NCBI RefSeq assembly: GCF_000498095.1 | Contig: NZ_AUTQ01000145.1 | Span: 9,463-51,086 of the forward strand | Direction: 5' to 3' | Length of the DNA: 41,624 nt | DNA from: Pseudoalteromonas sp. TB64 | Lineage (GTDB): Bacteria; Pseudomonadota; Gammaproteobacteria; Enterobacterales; Alteromonadaceae | In this document: one piece after another, positions 9,508 through 18,343 of the stretch | How the letters are laid out: every line of letters begins with the position of its first letter | How positions within the stretch are numbered: position 1 is the first letter of the stretch | Program-made: the position numbers and the translations under genes | The notes under the pieces: generated by a model | What the model was told of the DNA's origin: nothing | The model's database searches: none | What the model saw: only the letters and a program-made list of their open reading frames with translations

Positions 9508-10581
9508 ATGAGCAATAAACGACTTTTATTTATCCCAGTATCATCGCCAGAAGGGATTGGTGAATATATGCGATCGTTGTTGTTAGCTCAAAGTTTAAAA
9601 ACGACATTGTCAGAACCATTAGATATACACTTTATTTTAAATAAGCACACCGCTTATGCCGACAGTTGCCCCTTTGAAACAACACTTCTTAATCATTCAG
9701 CTACTAAAGAATTAGATGGCGTGTGTGACGTAATTGAAGCGTTCAAACCGCATGTAGTTATTTTTGATTGTGCTGGACGAGCTGGACACATGAAAGCGGC
9801 AAAAAAAATAGGTGCTAAAGTAGTTTTTATTTCTCAACATGCTAAAAAGCGTGCAAAAGGGTTAAAGCTTAATCGGATTAAATTAATAGATACCCACTGG
9901 GTTGTGCAACCTGATTACTGTATTGAGCCGCTTAGTTGGATAGAAAATACTAAATTAGATATTTTTACTTTAGCACGCCCTTACAATGTGGGCCCTTTTA
10001 TCGCTTTCTCTACAGCCGATCAAAGGCAGCAATTATTAAATAAATACAAGCTAAAAGCGGGTTGCTATTTTATTGTGAATGCGGGCTCTGGTGGGCATGT
10101 TATAAACGGACAAAATTGCGCAGATACTTATTTTAAAGCTGCGCTTGAAATAACTAAGCTTACAGGCTTAAAAGGTGTTGTTGTATTTGGTTCAAATTAT
10201 AATAAATCGATACCAGAAACAGAAGAACTTATTTGTTTACCAAATCAACAAAGCACTGAGTTTTTAGCGTTAATGAGTGACGCTAAAGTTGCATTACTTA
10301 GTGCTGGAGATACTTTATTACAAGCTATTGCAGTCCATACTCCTGCCGTTGCTTGCGCTATTTCTAAGGATCAATATAAGCGCCTTAATAGTTGTGAAAA
10401 AACAGGCGTTGTTCTCAAAGCTGACCTTAATATTGACTCTATTGTGAGTAAGGTCGAGTATATTATTAATAAACCTTTTTATGATGATCTAACAAATAAA
10501 TACACCCACCTTGAAAATGTACACAGTTTTGATGTAATAACTCAAGGTGTAAAAAGCATGTTGCTTGGAAGTCATTCGTGA
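9508..10581 (+). CDS. GT-B type glycosyltransferase-like protein, family uncertain
   Basis: 357 residues. The N-terminal half looks Rossmann-like (KRLLFIPVSSPEGIGEY, then HVVIFDCAGRAGH near 82-94). The C-terminal half has NAGSGGH (191-197) and LLSAGDTLLQAIAVHTP, resembling the nucleotide-sugar binding half of MurG/GT28-type enzymes. No signal peptide or membrane helix. The substrate cannot be named. It is coupled to the next gene by a 4-base overlap (GTGA), and both lie within an LPS-core neighbourhood, so a role in core or surface glycan assembly is inferred. An alternative is a nucleotide-sugar hydrolase of PseG type. Confidence 0.7.
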   Translation: MSNKRLLFIPVSSPEGIGEYMRSLLLAQSLKTTLSEPLDIHFILNKHTAYADSCPFETTLLNHSATKELDGVCDVIEAFKPHVVIFDCAGRAGHMKAAKKIGAKVVFISQHAKKRAKGLKLNRIKLIDTHWVVQPDYCIEPLSWIENTKLDIFTLARPYNVGPFIAFSTADQRQQLLNKYKLKAGCYFIVNAGSGGHVINGQNCADTYFKAALEITKLTGLKGVVVFGSNYNKSIPETEELICLPNQQSTEFLALMSDAKVALLSAGDTLLQAIAVHTPAVACAISKDQYKRLNSCEKTGVVLKADLNIDSIVSKVEYIINKPFYDDLTNKYTHLENVHSFDVITQGVKSMLLGSHS

Positions 10582-11660
10582 ACATTGTTATTGTGATTGA
10601 CTCGTTAGTGGGTGGCGGGGCGGAAAAAGTAATGCTGACATTAGCTGAAAAAATCGCTCAGCAGCATAATGTTACCATTCTGTCTCTTGCTAACTCTATC
10701 GAATACAGCATACCTAAAGTACTTAACGTTGAGAGCTTATTCGCACATAGAGCATCAAAAGTTGATCGGTTTTGGCAACGTAAAAATAGTGTATTGAAAC
10801 TAGAAGCGTGGTTTGAAAAAAAACAGAGCGAGATAGGTGATATTGATTTAGTACTTTCTAATCTTGATAGAAGTAATAATTTACTCTCAAAAAGTAATAT
10901 CAAAAATGTTCACTTTGTTATTCATAACTCCGTTAACGCAGAACTTGCACGTCAAAAAAAGTTAGGTCCATTTTCATACTTATATCTTAAAAAGAGTAAG
11001 CAAAATTTAAATGGTAAATCACTTATTTGCGTATCAAAGGGTGTTGAAAAAGAAATAACACAAGGGGATTTAATTAACCCAAGTGCAATTGCGACTATTT
11101 ATAACCCGTTCGATTTTGAAAAAATAAACCAACAAGCAAATGAGCAAAATAACAATATCCCAAATGAGCCCTACTTAATTCATGTAGGAAGGCTCGCCAA
11201 ACAAAAACGCCACGATATATTATTTGCAGCATTTGCAAAGCTTGATAAAAAATACAAGTTAGTCCTTTTATGTAATAAACCCGCAAAAGCGCTAAAGCTT
11301 GCACAGCAATATGGCATAGAAAAACAGTTGGTAGTGCCAGGGTTTCAACAAAACCCTTATAACTGGATTAAGCAGGCTGAAGCATTATTGCTGAGTTCTG
11401 ATTTTGAAGGGTTTGGGAATGTAATTGTTGAGGCTTTGGCTGTGGGCACCCCCGTAGTTAGCACTAATTGTACATTTGGACCAAGCGAGATTTTAACAGG
11501 CGAGCTAAGTAAATACTTAGTACCCGTTCAACAAAGTGAGGCATTAGCTAATGCTGTTAAGCAGGTGCTGGCAGATAAGCCAAATGTAGAAAACGCAGAT
11601 ATTTTAAAACAAGTACAGGCAGAGCAGGTTGCTCTGCAGTATTTAGCATTGGCTAACTAA
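10578..11660 (+). CDS. Glycosyltransferase family 4 protein
   Basis: 360 residues, GT-B fold. The N-terminal glycine-rich loop is DSLVGGGAEKVML (8-20), usual for GT4. The C-terminal domain has HVGRLAKQKRHDIL (202-214) and the EX7E pair Glu277/Glu285 within EGFGNVIVEALAVGTPVVS. It is a retaining, nucleotide-sugar dependent transferase, probably cytoplasmic at the inner membrane, acting on LPS core or another surface glycan. The start is GTG at 10578, overlapping the upstream stop. It converges on kdkA with 7 bases between. Donor and acceptor are unknown. Confidence 0.88.
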   Translation: MNIVIVIDSLVGGGAEKVMLTLAEKIAQQHNVTILSLANSIEYSIPKVLNVESLFAHRASKVDRFWQRKNSVLKLEAWFEKKQSEIGDIDLVLSNLDRSNNLLSKSNIKNVHFVIHNSVNAELARQKKLGPFSYLYLKKSKQNLNGKSLICVSKGVEKEITQGDLINPSAIATIYNPFDFEKINQQANEQNNNIPNEPYLIHVGRLAKQKRHDILFAAFAKLDKKYKLVLLCNKPAKALKLAQQYGIEKQLVVPGFQQNPYNWIKQAEALLLSSDFEGFGNVIVEALAVGTPVVSTNCTFGPSEILTGELSKYLVPVQQSEALANAVKQVLADKPNVENADILKQVQAEQVALQYLALAN

Positions 11661-11667
11661 GTCTAAG

Positions 11668-12396
11668 TTAACTTATATTAGCGAGCGCTTTTAGGTAGTT
11701 ACTGTGTAGAGTTTGAAAGTCACTCACTTGCCAATTAAATACCTCGTTTCGACCTTGTTCTTTTAAAAACGAGCGCTCAAGACGTGCCATATTACTTTGT
11801 TGCCATTGTGGGTTAGGCGCTCTTATTTCACCTCTATCAAAGTCGATAATATACACATCACCAGTATCATCAAATAAAATATTATTAATGTTTAAATCGG
11901 CGTGATACACACCTTTTGAATGAAATAGCGCGATTGTTTTAGCTATTCCCTCTAACTCATCTTCAGTCAATGAGCGTTCAATTAATATGTCGAGTACACT
12001 TTTAGCGCCTTTAACAGCTTCTGTAATAATATCACCACGATAAATTAATCCGCTGCGAGTTACTTTAGCTGCAATAGGGGTTGGTACGTTTAAACCAAGC
12101 TCTATAAGTTTACTCATTAAGCTAAACTCTTTATACACACGGGTTTGTTCAAGCCCAGGGTATAAATACTGATCGCTTAGCAATTTACCCACTAAGCCAC
12201 CGCGCCAATAATGCCTAAGTACGGCTGTTAATTCGTCTTGCTTAAAAAACCACGCAGTTGCTCGACCTTTTTTAGCGCCCACAATTTTATTTTGTTGTTG
12301 CCAATAATTTGCATCAAACCAATCGAGGGTAATTTGGCTTGTGTATTTAGGGTGGCTTAATACAGTGTGGTTGCCTTGCACGTGTTGTTTAAACAT
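11668..12396 (-). CDS. kdkA: 3-deoxy-D-manno-octulosonic acid kinase
   Basis: 242 residues, the usual length. It phosphorylates Kdo in the LPS inner core. It is a small protein-kinase-like fold: VYHADLNINNIL with the catalytic-loop Asp167 and YIIDFDRGEIR with the metal-binding Asp185. Upstream are the family-typical YLYPGLEQTRVYKEF and the N-terminal FDANYWQQQNKIVG. KdkA is found in bacteria such as Haemophilus and Vibrio whose core carries one phosphorylated Kdo, and this agrees with a single waaA nearby. It is divergent from the GT9 gene, with 122 bases of shared upstream region. Confidence 0.95.
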   Translation of the reverse strand: MFKQHVQGNHTVLSHPKYTSQITLDWFDANYWQQQNKIVGAKKGRATAWFFKQDELTAVLRHYWRGGLVGKLLSDQYLYPGLEQTRVYKEFSLMSKLIELGLNVPTPIAAKVTRSGLIYRGDIITEAVKGAKSVLDILIERSLTEDELEGIAKTIALFHSKGVYHADLNINNILFDDTGDVYIIDFDRGEIRAPNPQWQQSNMARLERSFLKEQGRNEVFNWQVSDFQTLHSNYLKALANIS

Positions 12397-12518
12397 AGCT
12401 CTGCGTAATTGCTAAATAATGTGCCTATATTAGCGCGTTTTAAAGCTGAGGATAAGTGCTTGCAATAGCGTGATTATAATTTAAGATCGGCTTTTGTATT
12501 TAATACCTAAGGGAATGC

Positions 12519-13577
12519 GTGACTCAAGCTCCTAATTATTCATCTATTTGTATATTAAGACTCTCAGCCATTGGTGACGTATGTCATGGTGTGAGTGCTG
12601 TACAAGCTATTCAAAAAGCACACCCTAATGCAAAAATTACGTGGGTTATTGGCAAAATAGAAGCCATGCTACTTGCCGATTTACCGGGTGTTGAGCTGGT
12701 GGTATTTGATAAAAAACAAGGCAAAGCAGCGCTTAAAAGCTTAAAGCAACGCTTTAAAGGTCAACAGTTTGATGTACTACTTAACATGCAAGTTGCACTA
12801 AGGGCTGGGTTTGTAGCGCGTTGTATTCCGGCAAAAGTAAAAATAGGCTTCGATTGGGCGCGTTCAAAAGAATTACATAGCTTATTTATTAATAAACGAA
12901 TAGCCCCAGAAGCTCAGGCGCATGTGCTTGAAGGCTTTAAAGGTTTTGCAAAAGCCATCGGTGTAGCTGATTATAAACCGAGTTGGAACATGCCATATAC
13001 AGAGCAAGACCAAGCGGTTGCCGATGAACTATTAACACCAGAATACCTAACTAATAAACTATTAGTAATATCTCCAGCAGCAAGTAAAGCACAGCGTAAT
13101 TGGTTAGCTGAACGTTATGCAGCATTGGCTGATTATGCAAGCGAGCAAGGCTTTAAGGTGGTATTGACGGGTGGTCCAACAGAGCTTGAAATTAACCTAG
13201 CAAATAGCATTGTAGAGCATAGCAAAACACCTATTTTAAATTTAGTGGGCAAAACGAAACTCAAAGAATTGTTGTGCGTGTTAAAGCGTGGCAGCTTAGT
13301 GCTCGCGCCCGATACAGGCCCTGCACATATGGCGGTAACTGTTGGTACGCCGGTTATTGGTTTATATGCACATTCAAACCCAGCACGAACAGGCCCTTAC
13401 TTATATCAAGATTACGTGGTTGAGGTTTATCATCAAAATTTGCTTAAGCAAACAGGTAAAACAGCTAAGCAAGTACCGTGGGGTACGCGCGTAAAAGGCG
13501 ATGACTTAATGAGCCAAATTACGGTTGATGATGTAAAAGCGATGTTTAACCATGTTGTACAAAAAGAGTCTTTGTAA
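12519..13577 (+). CDS. Glycosyltransferase family 9 (LPS heptosyltransferase family)
   Basis: 352 residues. N-terminal ILRLSAIGDVCHGVSAVQ is the acceptor-side GT9 motif (GD at the start of a helix). The C-terminal half has SPAASKAQRNW and APDTGPAHMAVTVGTPVIGLY, the ADP-heptose binding block. It should add heptose to the inner core; whether it is heptosyltransferase I, II or a WaaQ-like III cannot be decided from sequence alone. The start is GTG at 12519 with AAGGG at 12509-12513; the nearby ATG at 12515 is in another frame. The stop overlaps the gmhB ATG by one base. Confidence 0.9.
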   Translation: MTQAPNYSSICILRLSAIGDVCHGVSAVQAIQKAHPNAKITWVIGKIEAMLLADLPGVELVVFDKKQGKAALKSLKQRFKGQQFDVLLNMQVALRAGFVARCIPAKVKIGFDWARSKELHSLFINKRIAPEAQAHVLEGFKGFAKAIGVADYKPSWNMPYTEQDQAVADELLTPEYLTNKLLVISPAASKAQRNWLAERYAALADYASEQGFKVVLTGGPTELEINLANSIVEHSKTPILNLVGKTKLKELLCVLKRGSLVLAPDTGPAHMAVTVGTPVIGLYAHSNPARTGPYLYQDYVVEVYHQNLLKQTGKTAKQVPWGTRVKGDDLMSQITVDDVKAMFNHVVQKESL

Positions 13578-14140
13578 TGAATGTACAACAAAAAAATAAA
13601 TCGCTTTTTTTAGATCGAGATGGCGTGGTAAACGTTGACCATGGTTATGTGTATCAAAGCGATAAATTTGAATTTATTGAAGGTGTTTTTAGCACTTGTA
13701 AAGCATTTTATGATGCGGGCTATAAAATCATAATCGTCACTAATCAATCTGGAATTGGTCGAGGTTATTACACCGAAGCTGATTTTTTAGCACTAACTGA
13801 TTGGATGAAAGCCCAATTTAGTGCGCACAGTATTGAAGTTACCGATGTGTACTTTTGCCCTCATCACCCTAAAAAAGCGCACCCTGAATATTTGAAAGAG
13901 TGCAGTTGCAGAAAGCCTGCGCCAGGTATGTTATTGCAAGGCATACAAGAGCATAACATCGACCCTGCTTGCAGTATTATGGTGGGCGATAAACTCAGTG
14001 ATATGCAGGCTGCAAAAAAAGCAGGGATCACTACCCGCGTTTTAGTGCGTTCAGGTCAAAGCTTTGATGAAAGTGCCAAGCAAGAGGCTGATTTAATTAT
14101 CGATTCTATAAACAGTTTACCTGCGCTTTTAAAGACATAA
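13577..14140 (+). CDS. gmhB: D-glycero-beta-D-manno-heptose 1,7-bisphosphate 7-phosphatase
   Basis: 187 residues, HAD superfamily. It removes the C7 phosphate between the two HldE steps. It shows FLDRDGVVN with nucleophile Asp13 and acid/base Asp15, TNQSGIGRGYYTE, a zinc-binding segment with Cys/His (FCPHHPKKAHPEYLKECSC), then RKPAPGML and MVGDKLSDMQAA. All three ADP-heptose enzymes (gmhA, hldE, gmhB) are therefore present in this window. It is coupled to the upstream GT9 gene through TAATG. No T-run terminator follows, but two hairpins do. Confidence 0.96.
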   Translation: MNVQQKNKSLFLDRDGVVNVDHGYVYQSDKFEFIEGVFSTCKAFYDAGYKIIIVTNQSGIGRGYYTEADFLALTDWMKAQFSAHSIEVTDVYFCPHHPKKAHPEYLKECSCRKPAPGMLLQGIQEHNIDPACSIMVGDKLSDMQAAKKAGITTRVLVRSGQSFDESAKQEADLIIDSINSLPALLKT

Positions 14141-14162
14141 ATAAACTAAACAGATTAGCCTG

Positions 14163-14214
14163 TAAACTGGCAGGAATTCCTTCCAGTTTAGGGCGTTTGC
14201 GACGAACTGCAAAC
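14163..14214. other. Two consecutive hairpins between gmhB and kbl
   Basis: Hairpin 1: TAAACTGG (14163-14170) pairs with CCAGTTTA (14183-14190), with a self-complementary AGGAATTCCT inside. Hairpin 2: GTTTGC (14195-14200) pairs with GCAAAC (14209-14214). Neither is followed by a T run, so they are not plain terminators. They could be a factor-assisted terminator, or part of a kbl leader. Confidence 0.5.
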
Positions 14215-14309
14215 CGTGCATTTTCCCCATTAAACTTTTACAATACCCCCCATAATAAACAGTCGCTTAAATGTGGTTGTTTACCCGTTCAAATAAATGG
14301 AGAACACAG

Positions 14310-15503
14310 ATGAGAGCATCTGCTTTTTTTAGCCAGCTACAACAGCAAATTGAAGACGTAAAAACCGAAGGTTTGTATAAAAGCGAACGTATTATTAAAT
14401 CTCAGCAGCAAGCTCAAATCGAAGTTGCGTCAGGTAAAGTAATCAACTTTTGTGCTAATAACTACTTAGGTTTAGCTAATAGCCCAGAGCTAATTGAAGC
14501 TGCGCAAAACGGTTTAAATAATCATGGTTTTGGTGTTGCGTCTGTTCGTTTTATTTGTGGTACGCAAGATATTCATAAAACACTAGAGAAAAAAATCAGT
14601 GAGTTTTTGGAAACTGAAGATACCATTCTATATTCTTCGTGTTTTGATGCAAACACCGGTTTGTTTGAAACTATTTTAGGCGCAGAAGACGCTATTATTT
14701 CTGATTCATTAAACCATGCATCAATTATTGATGGTGTACGTTTATGTAAAGCTAAGCGTTTTCGTTATGCAAATAACGATATGGCTGATCTTGAAAAGCA
14801 ACTTATTGCCGCAGATGAAGCCGGCGTTAAAACTAAGCTAATAGCTACTGATGGCGTGTTTTCTATGGACGGCGTTATTTGTAATTTAGAAGCCGTGTGT
14901 GACCTAGCCGATAAATACGATGCACTTGTAATGGTTGATGACTCTCACGCAGTTGGCTTTGTTGGCGAAAACGGTAAAGGTACACCTGAGTACTGTAATG
15001 TATTAGACCGTGTAGATATTATCACCGGCACATTAGGCAAAGCGCTAGGCGGCGCTTCAGGTGGTTATACTTCAGGTAAAAAAGAAATTGTTGAATGGTT
15101 ACGCCAACGTTCGCGCCCATACTTGTTCTCAAACTCATTAGCGCCTTCAATTGTTACTGCATCAATTAAAGTACTTGAAATGCTAGAAAGTGGCGGCGAG
15201 CTTCGCGCTAAACTTTGGTCAAATGCTAAATATTTCCGTGAGCAAATGGAAGCTGCTGGTTTTACGTGTGCAGGTAAAGATCATGCAATCATCCCTGTAA
15301 TGCTGGGAGATGCAAAAGTAGCCTCGTTAATGGCTGATAAGTTACTTGTTGAAGGTATTTACGTAACTGGTTTTTCATTCCCTGTAGTACCAAAAGGGCA
15401 AGCGCGTATTCGTACACAAATTTCAGCGGCGCATAGCATTGAGCAACTTGATATTGCTATTGATGCATTTACCCGCATTGGTAAAGAAATGGGCGTTATT
15501 TAA
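14310..15503 (+). CDS. kbl: Glycine C-acetyltransferase (2-amino-3-ketobutyrate CoA ligase)
   Basis: 397 residues from the ATG at 14310; E. coli Kbl has 398. This PLP enzyme splits 2-amino-3-ketobutyrate with CoA into glycine and acetyl-CoA, the second step of threonine breakdown. Visible are [32 protein letters not shown] and [13 protein letters not shown] with PLP-binding Lys244 at the same number as in E. coli. An in-frame ATG 39 bases upstream (14271) exists, but GGAGA at 14299-14303 and the family N-terminus support 14310. tdh follows after a terminator-like hairpin. Confidence 0.97.
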   Translation: MRASAFFSQLQQQIEDVKTEGLYKSERIIKSQQQAQIEVASGKVINFCANNYLGLANSPELIEAAQNGLNNHGFGVASVRFICGTQDIHKTLEKKISEFLETEDTILYSSCFDANTGLFETILGAEDAIISDSLNHASIIDGVRLCKAKRFRYANNDMADLEKQLIAADEAGVKTKLIATDGVFSMDGVICNLEAVCDLADKYDALVMVDDSHAVGFVGENGKGTPEYCNVLDRVDIITGTLGKALGGASGGYTSGKKEIVEWLRQRSRPYLFSNSLAPSIVTASIKVLEMLESGGELRAKLWSNAKYFREQMEAAGFTCAGKDHAIIPVMLGDAKVASLMADKLLVEGIYVTGFSFPVVPKGQARIRTQISAAHSIEQLDIAIDAFTRIGKEMGVI

Positions 15504-15512
15504 TTTTATTTT

Positions 15513-15538
15513 AAACCGAAGCCTTGCTTCGGTTTTTT
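15513..15538 (+). terminator. Terminator-like hairpin inside the kbl-tdh unit
   Basis: A 10-bp stem (15513-15522 with 15526-15535, loop CTT) is followed by more T. It lies between kbl and tdh, 16 bases before the tdh ATG, so it may lower tdh transcription or protect the kbl 3' end. Confidence 0.75.
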
Positions 15539-15553
15539 AGTTGAGTGTGAATT

Positions 15554-16579
15554 ATGAAAGCATTATCTAAATTAAAAGCAGAACCGGGCATTTGGATGAC
15601 AGATGCACCAAAGCCAGAAGTGGGTCATAACGACTTGCTAATTAAAATTCGTAAAACAGCTATTTGTGGTACCGACGTACATATTTACAAATGGGATGAA
15701 TGGGCAAGTAAAACGATTCCTACTCCTATGGTTGTTGGTCACGAATATGTTGGTGAAGTCGTTGATATGGGTCAGGAAGTTCGTGGCTTTAAAGTAGGCG
15801 ACCGCGTATCGGGTGAAGGTCATATTACCTGTGGGCATTGTCGTAACTGTCGTGCTGGGCGTGTACATTTATGCCGTAATACAACGGGTGTTGGCGTAAA
15901 TCGTGAAGGTGCATTTGCAGAGTATTTAGTTATTCCTGCATTTAATGCATTTAAAATTCCAGATAATATTTCTGACGAACTGGCTTCAATTTTTGACCCG
16001 TTTGGCAATGCAGTTCATACCGCATTATCGTTCGACTTAGTTGGCGAAGATGTACTTATTACTGGTGCAGGCCCAATTGGTATTATGGCTGCAGCTGTTG
16101 CAAAACATGTTGGTGCTCGCCACGTTGTAATTACCGACGTAAACGAATATCGTCTAGACTTAGCCCGCAAAATGGGTGCATCACGTGCTGTAAACGTGGC
16201 AAGCGAAAAGCTTGAAGACGTAATAAAAGACTTAGGTATGACAGAGGGCTTTGATATTGGTCTTGAAATGTCAGGTGTGCCAAGCGCTTTTAATTCAATG
16301 CTTAATAACATGAACCACGGCGGTAAAATTGCCATGCTAGGTATTCCACCATCTGATATGGCGGTTGATTGGAACCAAGTTATTTTTAAAGGTTTAGTGA
16401 TTAAAGGTATTTACGGTCGCGAAATGTTCGAAACGTGGTACAAAATGGCAAGCTTGATTCAATCTGGTCTTGATTTAAACCCAATCATTACACATCAGTA
16501 TTCTGTGGATGACTTCCAAGCTGGCTTTGATATGATGATTTCAGGTCAGTCAGGTAAAGTAATTTTAAACTGGGATTAG
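15554..16579 (+). CDS. tdh: L-threonine 3-dehydrogenase
   Basis: 341 residues, as in E. coli. A zinc-dependent medium-chain dehydrogenase that oxidises L-threonine to 2-amino-3-ketobutyrate with NAD+, feeding kbl. Catalytic zinc residues are Cys38 (AICGTD), His63 and Glu64 (GHEYVG); structural zinc cysteines are 93, 96, 99 and 107 ([15 protein letters not shown]). The Rossmann part has [18 protein letters not shown]. The closeness to kbl shows the threonine-to-glycine route. A strong terminator follows. Long open frames on the opposite strand of this gene are composition artefacts. Confidence 0.98.
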   Translation: MKALSKLKAEPGIWMTDAPKPEVGHNDLLIKIRKTAICGTDVHIYKWDEWASKTIPTPMVVGHEYVGEVVDMGQEVRGFKVGDRVSGEGHITCGHCRNCRAGRVHLCRNTTGVGVNREGAFAEYLVIPAFNAFKIPDNISDELASIFDPFGNAVHTALSFDLVGEDVLITGAGPIGIMAAAVAKHVGARHVVITDVNEYRLDLARKMGASRAVNVASEKLEDVIKDLGMTEGFDIGLEMSGVPSAFNSMLNNMNHGGKIAMLGIPPSDMAVDWNQVIFKGLVIKGIYGREMFETWYKMASLIQSGLDLNPIITHQYSVDDFQAGFDMMISGQSGKVILNWD

Positions 16580-16601
16580 TTCCTCACTAAATTACAAGAA
16601 G

Positions 16602-16623
16602 GGCGGCTTTAGCCGCCTTTTTT
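16602..16623 (+). terminator. Intrinsic terminator of tdh
   Basis: A GC-only core stem GGCGGC/GCCGCC (16602-16607 with 16612-16617) with a four-base TTTA loop is followed by six T. It separates kbl-tdh from glpE. Confidence 0.9.
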
Positions 16624-16647
16624 ATACTATTAATTAAAGAGACTTCA

Positions 16648-16965
16648 ATGGCATTTAAATATATTTCTATAGCGCAAACGTTAGAGCTTTTAGATAAAGA
16701 AGACGTTGTAATTGCAGATATTCGTGATCCTAATTCGTATCAAGCTGGTCGTATTCCTGGTTCAGAAGCACTTTCTAACGGTAATATTGCACAATTTATG
16801 ATGGAAAAAGAATTCGATCAGCCAATTATTATTGTGTGTTACCACGGTATGAGCTCTCAAGGCGCAGCTAGTTATTTAGTTGAGCAAGGCTTTGAAGATG
16901 TTTACAGTATGGATGGCGGTTTTACTGCTTGGGAAGCGGCTTATAGCGAGAAAGTAGAGCGATGA
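16648..16965 (+). CDS. glpE: Thiosulfate sulfurtransferase GlpE (single-domain rhodanese)
   Basis: 105 residues. One rhodanese domain with active-site loop CYHGMSS; Cys64 carries the persulfide. It moves sulfur from thiosulfate to acceptors such as cyanide or thioredoxin in the cytoplasm. The N-terminal ISIAQTLELLDKEDVVIADIRD is typical of GlpE. It is coupled to glpG through ATGA (4-base overlap), as in many gammaproteobacteria; glpD and glpR are not in the window. Confidence 0.94.
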   Translation: MAFKYISIAQTLELLDKEDVVIADIRDPNSYQAGRIPGSEALSNGNIAQFMMEKEFDQPIIIVCYHGMSSQGAASYLVEQGFEDVYSMDGGFTAWEAAYSEKVER

Positions 16966-17780
16966 TAGAGCTTGGCAGTTTAAATAACCCGCGCGCCGCA
17001 CAGGGCTTTATAGATTATTTAAAAAGCCAAGGTTTGAAAGGGCAATTACATTCAGCAGATGGCAGTAATGTCATTGTTAGTGTGCTTGAAGAGGATTTTC
17101 ATCAAGTTCAGCCCTTATGGATTGAATTTACACAAAACCCTAACCATGAAAAATACCAGCAAGCATCTTGGGATGTAGGTGGCACACAGTCGCCACTTAA
17201 GTATCAAGGGCAATCACTTAATTTAGTTGAGCGTTTTAAAGCGCTTAGTTGGCTTAATCAAACGGTTAGCATATTAAGCATTGTTATTTACGTTGCTTTT
17301 TTATTAGGTGGATTTGAGCAAATTTATACGGTGCTGCAATTTAATCCAACTCAACCGCTTAGTTGGTTAACACCTGCGCTTGTGCATTTTAGCGCTATGC
17401 ATATTGTGTTTAACTTAATTTGGTGGATGTCGCTTGGCGATAACATTGAAAAACAGTGTGGAAAATTAAGTTTAGTCGGGCTTTTTTTAGTAACAGCGCT
17501 GTTAAGTAATTGGGCGCAATATTTAATGGTTGGACCCAACTTTGGTGGATTAAGTGGCGTTGTGTACGGTCTACTTGGCTTTTGTTGGATTCATAGCTTT
17601 TTAAACCCTAACAAACCAGCTCTGGTTAGTACGGCTATTATTGGTTTTATGTTGATTTGGTTAGTACTTGGTTTTGCTGATGTATTGTTTGTAGGTATGG
17701 CTAATTGGGCACATTTAGGTGGGTTAATTAGCGGCATGGCTTACGCATATACCGCGAATATATTTAATGCAAAACGTTAA
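16962..17780 (+). CDS. glpG: Rhomboid intramembrane serine protease GlpG
   Basis: 272 residues. An N-terminal cytoplasmic domain (about 1-75) precedes six membrane helices. The catalytic pair is Ser198 in GGLSGVVYGLLG and His251 in NWAHLGGL. The conserved HFSAMHIVFN (His142, His147, Asn151) supplies the oxyanion region. It cuts transmembrane segments of membrane proteins within the bilayer. Start codon overlaps the glpE stop, so the pair is made together. Confidence 0.96.
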   Translation: MIELGSLNNPRAAQGFIDYLKSQGLKGQLHSADGSNVIVSVLEEDFHQVQPLWIEFTQNPNHEKYQQASWDVGGTQSPLKYQGQSLNLVERFKALSWLNQTVSILSIVIYVAFLLGGFEQIYTVLQFNPTQPLSWLTPALVHFSAMHIVFNLIWWMSLGDNIEKQCGKLSLVGLFLVTALLSNWAQYLMVGPNFGGLSGVVYGLLGFCWIHSFLNPNKPALVSTAIIGFMLIWLVLGFADVLFVGMANWAHLGGLISGMAYAYTANIFNAKR

Positions 17781-17790
17781 CAGTTAAATA

Positions 17791-18189
17791 CTAATGGTAT
17801 AAATACTTAGTAAACAGGACTTCACGGATGATCTCTTTTCCTGTTTCTTCTTTTAGTAGGCTTTTAATTTTTTCTGCACATTTTGCGCGTATTTCTTCGC
17901 GACCAGTAAGGGATTTTATTTTTTCTTCAGGCTCTTTCGAAAATATTTCGACTAAGGCATCGCGTAGTAAAGGGGTATGGTGCTCAACAATGGCAATGTC
18001 TGATGTGTTATTAAGCATTAAATCAATAGTAACGCGCACATAGCCCATTTTTTTACTTGATGCGCCAATGTAATTAGTAATTATATCTGGTTCAAAGCCA
18101 AAATAACCAACAGTTGATTCTGCACGCGCTGTTAAGCTCATAAAGCTTGTTATGAATGTAAAAATGCCTACGTATACTATTTTTTTCAT
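17791..18189 (-). CDS. FliL-like protein with a signal peptide
   Basis: 132 residues. A Sec-type leader (1-23, ending ARA) replaces the membrane anchor of true FliL. The mature part matches the FliL C-terminal domain pattern: YVRVTIDLMLNN, EHHTPLLRDALVEIFS, SLTGREEIRAK and a final VLFTKYLYH. FliL associates with the flagellar stator and belongs to the stomatin-like SPFH structural group. No flagellar gene is near, so this is an orphan paralogue, probably periplasmic. It is convergent with glpG (10 bases between stops) and divergent from ubiC. Confidence 0.82.
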   Translation of the reverse strand: MKKIVYVGIFTFITSFMSLTARAESTVGYFGFEPDIITNYIGASSKKMGYVRVTIDLMLNNTSDIAIVEHHTPLLRDALVEIFSKEPEEKIKSLTGREEIRAKCAEKIKSLLKEETGKEIIREVLFTKYLYH

Positions 18190-18343
18190 ATTTAAAGCGT
18201 TTTCCTAAACCAGTTACAAATAGTTTATACTTAATAGAGTGTAATAAACAGCGCAGAGCAGTTATTTATGGCAGTAAATCATCACTTTTTCAAATGCATT
18301 GGCGATGTTATTATTGCCTCGGTTTTTATTAAATTGAGTTATT

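Noticed and set aside
14271-14309. Earlier in-frame ATG for kbl
   Set aside because: Would add 13 residues not found in the family; the GGAGA ribosome site fits the ATG at 14310.
15638-16335. Three open frames on the minus strand across tdh
   Set aside because: They lie fully inside a well-identified gene and read as low-complexity Thr/Ser/Pro protein, a codon-composition artefact.
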